Assembly: GCF_011745365.1 (NCBI RefSeq)
Contig: NW_024468912.1
Location: forward strand, 4,216,001-4,280,000
DNA: 64,000 nt
Reading direction: 5' to 3'
Origin: Cryphonectria parasitica EP155
Taxonomy: Eukaryota > Ascomycota > Sordariomycetes > Diaporthales > Cryphonectriaceae
The translations under genes and the position numbers were made by a program. This document shows, piece by piece, positions 57,101 through 64,000 of this stretch (positions are counted from its first letter, which is position 1; every line of letters starts with the position of its first letter). The notes beneath the pieces were generated by a model. It was given only the letters and a program-made list of their open reading frames with translations, did no database searches and had not been told where the DNA came from.

Positions 57101-58058
57101 GCCGGGGACGGATGCCTGCATGACATCCTCCAGGGTATCGGCGACGGCAGCAAACATGTCGGGGTTGATCAGGCTCCAGATGAGGCCGACAGCGGTGTTG
57201 AGCCACTCGACAGACTCGGGGATCAGATTTACGACGGCGGTCTCGCCGCGTTTCTGCTCGCTAGACCACTCGGTGTCGCGGCCCTGGCGGACGAGATCCT
57301 TCATCCACAGGAACACACCCGAGGCCACACAGGCGGCGAGAGGGAACAGGCCCCACAGGGAGCCGCCAAACATCTTGCCTATGATGACGATGGCGATGAA
57401 GATGGCTATGCAGAGGACGTTTGCGCGGGCCTCGATGGAAGCGTACATGGGCTCGTAGCTCACCGAGGGCGTCGGGTGAAAGAGCACGTTGGTCTTCTCG
57501 CCGTGGATGGGGACGTCACTCGTAGTGCCGGGCTCGACAGGGTCGGGCGGTGCCGTGACGTCCTGTGCATATCGGTACTCCTCGCCAGACTGGCTGGGGT
57601 CCGTCTTGATGGTTGTGTCCTTGCCCAGATTGGCGTTGGGAACGAAGAGCTGGCCATCTCCAGTCAGCGAAGGCGTTTTTTTTTCTGCTCCTCACTCCCT
57701 CTCTTCTCTCACTGCAAGAAGGGAGAGAGAAAAGCATGAAAACAGGAAAAAAGGAACTTACATGTGGATCCTCGGTGTTCTTCATGAGACTACTGTCCAT
57801 GTCATCAATCTCGACGTCCTTGCCGGTGACGGGGTCTCGAACCGTACGCCGGTTCTTGCCACGCCGCTGGCCGGTTTCTTCGTGTGCCTTGGCCTCGCTG
57901 CCGCCAGTCTTCCTGGTCTGTTTCGACTCCTCGTCGATCTTGGCGTCTCGGCCCTTCTTCTCTGTGTCCAGCCGCTCCATAAACTGCTTAATATTGGGAA
58001 TGCGGTTACTACCAGAGTAGTGCTGTCCCGGTTGGGACACCGTCTCCTTGGTATCCAT
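54137..58058 (-). CDS. mug190: SMP-C2 lipid-transfer protein, Mug190-like (tricalbin/E-Syt-related)
   Basis: Proteins of this type tether ER to other membranes and move lipids through their SMP domain. The model is complement(join(54137..54251, 54387..57649, 57762..58058)), 1224 residues. Intron 1 (57650-57761, GTAAGT...CAG, CTGAC branch) joins KNTEDPH to LFVPNANLGKDTT. Intron 2 (54252-54386, GTACGT...CAG) skips an A/T-rich run and joins RGLMQ-W to KPMRNVQFAKDEAKYAVRRL, ending ETEV. A hydrophobic hairpin is at about 165-207 (NVLCIAIFIAIVIIGKMF and LWGLFPLAACVASGVFLW). The SMP domain follows at about 222-445 (VEWLNTAVGLIWSLINPDMF, IWVELNGLVCTARIRVAL). C2 domains lie at about 480-600 (LFVRIHKATGLSKQD, SDPYICVAF) and 670-800 (GIVSIVVHQIVSLELANI). 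An acidic disordered region (EEENDEDEDEDNSDDDDSS) lies near the C-terminus. An alternative start at 58175 exists. Confidence 0.9.
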
Positions 58059-60660
58059 GTTGACCGACAGCAAGCCCTCTATGCGAATGTGTGTGTATGT
58101 GTGTGAATGTGGGTGAGAGAAGGCAGCTGAGGCTTGACTGTCCTTCCAAGGCGAGGAGGGGGGTAATAAATTCAAGGTGTCAGGTATGCCAGGCTCAGGT
58201 CGTACAACCAGTCACACACCAGAAAAGGGATCACAGAAGAAGAGGAAGAAATGTCGACGTATCACAGGAGATCTACGATGAGAAGAAGGAGAATAGGAAG
58301 AAGACGAGGAAGAATGAAAGAGTAACGTTAAAAACCCAGGAGGTTGCCGCCCCCTTTCCCTACCTTACATAGCTCGACCTCGCGAGTTCCTTGGATAGCT
58401 TGGCTCTAGCTAGTTCAGTAATTGAAATTGACGCCAACAGCTGCTAACAAGTACATGAAGTGCATAAAAAGTAGTAAGTCATGGACTTTATCTCTCTCGA
58501 TCGGCGACACCTTCCCGCAGACTAAAGTAGCCTTGATCCGCACAAACCTGTGTCCCATAGTAGGAAGTTGCACTCACGAAACTCAGCTGAACATGGGGCA
58601 GAATATTACACTATGCCATATACAGAGAAGAGAAGAGAGGGCGTGTGTTGCTGTGTGGTAAAAAAAAAAAAAAAAAAAAAAAGTCTGTTTTCTTTTGCTT
58701 CCGTCCTCCTTTGTCTTGAATTGGTTTTGCTGTAGTGGACGGGATGACGTCGTTGCGTCACCAAGAAATGGAACCGCCTCTCGCTCTTTCCCCGCTGTCG
58801 ATGTGACCTCATCAGCAACCCGTCCCGCCAATCTGGCACCCCCACAGGCCTGGGGCTCTCCTTGGCCTGGGCCTGGATCCAAGCTGAACTCAGAGCTGGC
58901 CCGAGAACGTCAATCGTAAACGTCAATCCAATCAATCTCGGAAAAAAGCAGCTCGTAGGGGCCATCGATTTTCTAGGTTGCAGCTTTGAAACACCGTCCA
59001 GTTCATTGAGCAGGGCAGAGACGCGATGGATGATCATCAATCCCTCCTCTACTCAACCCCCCCAAAAAAGAATAAGAAAAAAATCCATTGATAACTTCAT
59101 GTCGTTTGCCTATCGTTCAGCATGTGGATCTTTACACTGGGTCGAAACACTGTAGATCGGCTTCGCCAGATGAGATGATATAGTGGTAATATGCCTGTCA
59201 CTTCCCTTATGGAGCAAGTAGTCTCTCGATGTGGGCTTGATTACCGTAATGTCCCATCTCTTCCATTTCGCACGTATGAAAGGCTCAGATCTGCCTGCTA
59301 CAAAACTCCAAAGCAAGCGAAACACAACCACCTCCTACCACACCGTCATATCATGGTTCCAAGTTGTTAAGCATAAAAAATAAAAGAATATACCACCTTC
59401 ATCGCACGTTCATAAACAGTGCGCAGCCTAATCTCCTGACTCCCAGGCCCCTAATAGACATCATGATCATCCATTTAGAAAGAGAAAACCCAGTCACCAT
59501 GTCTTGAAGCATGCCTACCAGCCAGGTTTTTTCCTTCTTCTTCTTGGTGATCTCCAGCTAGCCCATCCATCATCCTCACCCCACTAATTGCTACAAAGCT
59601 ACATAATGCATAGTAAAAGCCAAGCCCAGCAGACGGCCCCCTCCAAAAAAAAACCGGGGCCGCATACGCTAAAGCCTATGGTGGCGCACCACCACTAAGC
59701 ACCAAGGCCAGAAAGGGGGGCAGCAAAGGTTGTTTCTCTCCGCAGGTTCTCCGATCAGTTGCGTGTCCCAAACCGCGGGTCATGTCTAGTTCGGACGAAA
59801 AGTGGGGGGCGGGGGAGAGGAAGTTGCACGCCTGGAAGACAACACATGCCAGGCCCGTGCGCCTTGGCGTTCATAACCCGACTATCGTGAATAGCAGGCA
59901 GGGCAAGTAATGTCAATCAGTGCTGTAGCAGCAGGTTGAACGGTCCCCACGGAGAAGAACAAAACAGCCTCACATGCATGGTTTATCTGGCATGGCGGGA
60001 CGTGGGTAGGTGATTTACTTTTTACCTCTCTCTTTTTCTTTTCACCCATGATATGGAACGCCAGGGCGCGGACTGGCAGTGTTGTGTCTGGCTTTGTGTA
60101 CTGTTCAGCAATCATGCTGTTGCTCATTTGCATAGCCACGCATAACTTGAATCTAGCTTGCCTTGACGATGTGTTGGCTCTTGAAAATTGAGGCGACGCC
60201 CGATCCTATTCCACAGCCATACTGTTCGTAGTACCCAATGAGTAAAACTTGAAGCACAATGGATGAAGTGAGAGCAGGGTTGAGGAGACCCTGCTCGACG
60301 CAGATGGCCAGCCTGAAGAAGGCTGACGGTCCCTCCAGCAAAGTTTGCAGCTTAGTTTTTTTTTCTCTCTTCTTATTTCCTACTTCTCTCCTTTCTTCTT
60401 TCTCTCATTCGATAGGCAGGTAAAGGATACTTGGTATTTGTCTTTCGGATATGTGGCAAGGATGCACAAACCTTGCTAGCTGCAGCAGACAAGTCGTCCG
60501 CTAAGCAAACAAAAGCTAATTAGGGTATAAGTATTTCCAGTAAGAAACCTTCGTGCCTCCACCGCTCATCATGCCATAATTCTCGAGAGAGAAAGGATGT
60601 TTCAGCTCCGTGACTGGCCGACCACACTGCCCTTCATTATCGCACATCCTAGCCAGAGAC
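58059..60660. other. Intergenic, no gene seen
   Basis: This 2.6 kb stretch includes the leader of the Mug190-like gene, a 22-A run at 58661-58682, and otherwise unremarkable sequence. Short frames on both strands lack support. Confidence 0.45.
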
Positions 60661-62091
60661 CTAGTGCTGCTGAGCTCCAGCATGTCCATCACCCATGGTC
60701 GTTATCGTGGGGCTATGCCCAATCCCCAAGACCTTCTGCAGGCTTCTCCTGAGTGCCTTGCCCGTACCTGAGCCTCCGCTTCCCTCATCTCCACCGGCGG
60801 TGCTTTCTCGTCTGACTTTCTCCTTGTCCTTGTCTCCATCATGCCCACGTCCATGGCTGTTCAGGAACGAGAAACTCAATTTCCGTCTCCCCGGTGATGT
60901 AGGATACGCTGTCGAAGACCCAACTGCAGAAGACACTGTACTCTTCTTTCGTTTAACGGCGACAACGGCGGCGGGTTCGGGAGCAGCAGGTCGCGGGGGC
61001 CACTCGCCATCTCGCTTCCAGCCAGCTACGCAGGCCCGTACCATATCGCTGAGGTTAATGGGACACGAGGGTTGCAGACTGTGCACAACAACCTTCTCGT
61101 ATATGGAATTGTAGAGGGAGGGTGTGATGCTAGCACGCATGGGATTCGAGGGCGGTAAGAGCGGCGGTGGAATAGGCAACATGGTTTCCACACAGAGAAG
61201 CTCAGGAGCCTTCTGGGAGTCGCTGAGCGAGGTCTTTGGTGACAGGCTCTCCAGTGGCATGGAGTTGTCGCTGTCTGCGCCGGCTGATGGGAGCTGTTGC
61301 CCAGCGTCCGGCTGTGAGTGCGTTGGCGTCAGAGGCGATGTTCCGGCATTGGATGAGGTCTGCGTCTGCGTTCGCCAAAAGAAGCCTCTCCTTGGTGATA
61401 GAGGGGATGTAGGTGATGTTGGCTTTGGGCGGACCCGGGCCACCTTTGCTCCGGTCCAGGCGTTCCTCCGGGCCTCGAAACATGCTAAACCGTCATTCCA
61501 TTCCATCTCCTTGCGCACATCCTTCCGCCTTCTGGCCTTTCGTGCGATCTTGGAAGCAGTCACGGCCTGACCGATCGAGTCAGGCGTGTCGAATTTGAAG
61601 GTTGTAGGAGAGTTGTAGGGCAACTCGTCATCGGACAGCTCTGAGGCCCATTCCAGCCGAGGTCTCCAGTGCAGCGGGTCCTCTGAGATGATGCTGTAGA
61701 CCGATTCAGCATCGGAGCCTGAATCCGCCTCCTCGCCCGAGTCCAAGGCAGTGTCGTCCCCCTCCAGTGCATCGTGATTTGCGTCTTCTGAGGCCTGAGA
61801 GGAGGCTACCTCAAGGTATCCCTCGACCTCCCCATCTGGTGCGTCGTGACCAGCATCTGGGGTTGGAGGTACGTGTACATGCACGTGCTCCTCTGGGGGC
61901 CAGTCGAATGCCCAGTCATTTCGGACCTTGGTCTGCAGGTGTTTTTTGACGGCCTCCTTCTGTCGTGACTTGTCCTTGCTGACCAGGTCAGGGTCAAAGT
62001 CGGCCGAGCCTGGCGCAAGTGCTGGGTGGTTGGGGTGCCGTAACCTGGACAAGGGTGATCGTGGAGATTTGTACAGGTCTGTGAAGATCAT
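60661..62091 (-). CDS. Gag1-like clamp (DUF4050) domain protein
   Basis: The start chosen is MIFTDLYKSPRSPLSRLRH (62091), giving 476 residues; the frame stays open to an ATG at 62187. Two separated ordered blocks match what I know of DUF4050 proteins: DPLHWRPRLEWASELSDDEL with EMEWNDGLACFEARRNAWTGA, and NPMRASITPSLYNSIYEKVV with HSLQPSCPINLSDMVRACVAGWKRDGEWPP. Between them is a Ser/Pro/Thr-rich disordered linker, and the C-terminus is basic (GTGKALRRSLQKVLGIGH). The family name comes from fission yeast Gag1, linked to a ubiquitin-ligase adaptor role; whether this protein does the same is inference. No introns are needed. Family recall is from memory and moderate. Confidence 0.8.
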   Translation of the reverse strand: MIFTDLYKSPRSPLSRLRHPNHPALAPGSADFDPDLVSKDKSRQKEAVKKHLQTKVRNDWAFDWPPEEHVHVHVPPTPDAGHDAPDGEVEGYLEVASSQASEDANHDALEGDDTALDSGEEADSGSDAESVYSIISEDPLHWRPRLEWASELSDDELPYNSPTTFKFDTPDSIGQAVTASKIARKARRRKDVRKEMEWNDGLACFEARRNAWTGAKVARVRPKPTSPTSPLSPRRGFFWRTQTQTSSNAGTSPLTPTHSQPDAGQQLPSAGADSDNSMPLESLSPKTSLSDSQKAPELLCVETMLPIPPPLLPPSNPMRASITPSLYNSIYEKVVVHSLQPSCPINLSDMVRACVAGWKRDGEWPPRPAAPEPAAVVAVKRKKSTVSSAVGSSTAYPTSPGRRKLSFSFLNSHGRGHDGDKDKEKVRRESTAGGDEGSGGSGTGKALRRSLQKVLGIGHSPTITTMGDGHAGAQQH

Positions 62092-64000
62092 TTTGTGAGA
62101 ACCGGCTGGACCGTCTCTGTGGTTGTGGTTTCTTTGGGTAGCAGGAGCACCGGCTGCAGGATCAATGCGTGAGGTGCCGTGCCTCAAGTATTGTTGGGGA
62201 GAGGAGAAGGAAGGAAAAGACGCAGGGACACGGTCACCACGAGGGGCATGTGATGCGGGCGCCGGGAGTTGTATGTCGTTGTTATTATTGAGCCTGGACC
62301 GGTGGGCTGTACCGGGCTGGCGTGACGTTAATGACCCAGACCCAATGGAGACAGGCGCGGGGTGCGGGGAGACCAGGGTTACGCCTGGGGCGGTTGAGAG
62401 GGCGGCAACGAGACTCCCAGTTCCAGTGGTCGGCTGGGCACCTGGGGTGGTGGGGAGACGCGGGAAGGCCTCCTCCTCCTGTTCGTCCTGCCTTGGACAC
62501 TGGGGCTCGGTCGGGTGAAAGCCTGTTTAGAAGAAGAAAAAAATTTATCTGAGCGGTTTTCCAGTACAGAAATTGGATGGCACGGCACATATGCAGTGAC
62601 CCTGTCAGTGCAGATGCAGGGTAAAGATCTCGTGATGATAGCCTCTATGAACGTGAGAGGCGCTGACCACCAAAGAAGGTAGGTGTGGGGAAGAACAGAG
62701 GCAGAGAAAGAAAGGAAGAAAAACAACAGGTTGTGAAGTGATGAGAATGTGGGCTGATCTGGGGAGGGCTGTAGGAGATAGCCGCTAACAGGGCAGATCA
62801 ACCGTGTAGTGGTGCTATCCTCTGCAGAATTCCCACGGGCAGAACCGGAGTCTTCCAGTCAAGGGGGAAATAGGCACTTGTGAGCAGGAGAGAAAACTTC
62901 CCAAGGACCAATGCATCGACCCTAGGGAACTTGGAGGGATCTGGATCTGGATCTGGAAACAGAACCACTCTGGCCGGCCTGTTCCCGTATCACCGACTAG
63001 GGTGAAGGAATCCGAGGTACCCTTGGGGATGGAGAATGGGGTCCAGGGCAAGGTATCGTGGGCCAGTCGAGGACGAAGGAGGGCGAGAAGCCGACCAGGG
63101 TCCAGACACAGACTTGCCAAGTGCCAGGTAGGATGAAAGACTAGCAAGGCAGGACAGAAAGGTGGCCGGACACAGGTGGTGTGATGGGTGGGGATATATC
63201 ATCATGCGCATACAATGGAGTAAACTGCTGTGGTCTAGGTATCATCCGGCTCCGGATGAGGTTACCCTGCTGCCACTCGGAACCCTCGAGCGCCGTGATC
63301 AGTGCTCGCCCGTGAGCCTAGGCTCTCTGGCTGAAGAAAGCGGGCCGTTGACTTTTGGTGCGAGGCTACACAGCCCCAACAAGCCGGCAAGTCTCTCCCG
63401 AGTTTAGTGGGCGCGCCAGTTGGGTTTCTCAGGCCGGAGGATAGTAATTGTGGGTGGTTTTGGTATTGAAGGGTTGCGCTTTGTTCGAGTGCAACAGCAA
63501 AAAGGAGCGAGAGGCTGGGAGATGATAACGGATACGAACACAGAACAAACGTACCTGGTCTCGCATAAGTCTCTTCTCGACCCTCGCCTGCGTCGACGTT
63601 TGCGGATTGCGACCCACCACCACCACCACCACCCGCGTTGCTGTGACTGCGACGCCTGTCTGACTTCATCTCCGCCATCAATGGCGTGTGATCAAGTTAC
63701 TGCTGTTGCTGCTGTTGCTGCTGTTGCTCACAAGTTGGGTCTATTCGAAAAACACTCAGCCTGGTGTTGGGCAGGTGTGGTAGGTTGACAGAATGTCACC
63801 CTTACCCGCCCCTCGCCGTCGTCAATGGTATAATCACAACACGCCACAGCCCAGCAAAGCGCCAACACGTAATTGACGAAGACCTTGGTCCGCTACCAGA
63901 TCGTGTGCCTTTAATGTTCGTCTTGATGCGTCCACATCGAGTCGTCGTCAAGAGAACAGGGCGAGCGTCGAGATGGGCATTCAAATATTGTGGGGCAAGA
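62092..64000. other. Upstream region of the DUF4050 gene to the window edge, no gene seen
   Basis: Several short frames occur but none has family features. Simple repeats include CAC at 63616-63633 and GCTGTT near 63702-63727. Part of it is probably leader of the gene at 62091; the right edge may hold the start of a gene outside the window. Confidence 0.4.

Noticed and set aside
56471..57739. 422-codon plus-strand frame opposite the Mug190-like gene
   Set aside because: It is antisense to a well-supported exon and has no recognisable family feature.

Overview
The window is nuclear DNA of a filamentous ascomycete (Pezizomycotina; a Sordariomycete is the best guess from protein content, not proven). 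The signs are short GT-AG introns of about 50 to 130 nt, most with CTGAC or CTAAC branch sites near the acceptor; GC-rich coding exons; a Zn2Cys6/fungal_trans regulator; a GH15-CBM20 glucoamylase; a Mug190-type SMP-C2 protein; and a Gag1-like clamp (DUF4050) protein. No rRNA, tRNA, CRISPR array, transposase, reverse transcriptase or viral gene was recognised.

Layout, left to right. 0.8-1.4 kb (+): ribosomal protein L26 (uL24). 3.0-6.4 kb (-): large low-complexity protein of unknown function with a central coiled coil. 7.4-9.3 kb (-): Arp10/Arp11-like actin-related protein, probably the dynactin pointed-end subunit. 9.9-11.6 kb (-) and 12.3-14.5 kb (+): a divergent pair, an MCT-type MFS transporter and a Zn2Cys6 transcription factor, sharing a 0.7 kb promoter with two inverted repeats. 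15.2-17.7 kb (+): GEN1/Yen1 Holliday-junction resolvase. 18.7-20.4 kb (-): SWIB subunit of SWI/SNF or RSC. 22.1-24.8 kb (-): PDK1/Pkh kinase with a C-terminal PH-like region. 26.6-27.9 kb (+): disordered Ser/Arg/Pro-rich protein. 30.1-31.0 kb (+): uncharacterised protein. 33.4-35.3 kb (+): BTB/POZ-like protein with a CAG repeat touching its start codon and a 22-Gly tract. 36.3-38.4 kb (-): secreted glucoamylase. 41.0-43.0 kb (+): Snu66/SART1 tri-snRNP protein. 43.6-47.6 kb (-): 1312-aa protein of unknown function. 48.4-53.4 kb (-): four small unrecognised genes in more AT-rich DNA, the most accessory-looking part. 54.1-58.1 kb (-): Mug190-like SMP-C2 protein. 60.7-62.1 kb (-): DUF4050/Gag1-like protein.

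Most genes are unrelated housekeeping genes, as is usual in fungal chromosomes. The one pair that looks functionally linked is the transporter and the transcription factor. Exon structures were derived by hand from splice signals and reading-frame continuity. Several hidden exons were found this way: the first exon of the 1312-aa gene, the last exon of the Mug190-like gene, the last exon of the 3.0-6.4 kb gene, and the first exons of L26 and GEN1. I found no clearly undescribed biological system. The best candidates for a second look are the divergent-promoter inverted repeats, the CAG repeat abutting the BTB start codon, the 1312-aa unknown and the small-gene island.
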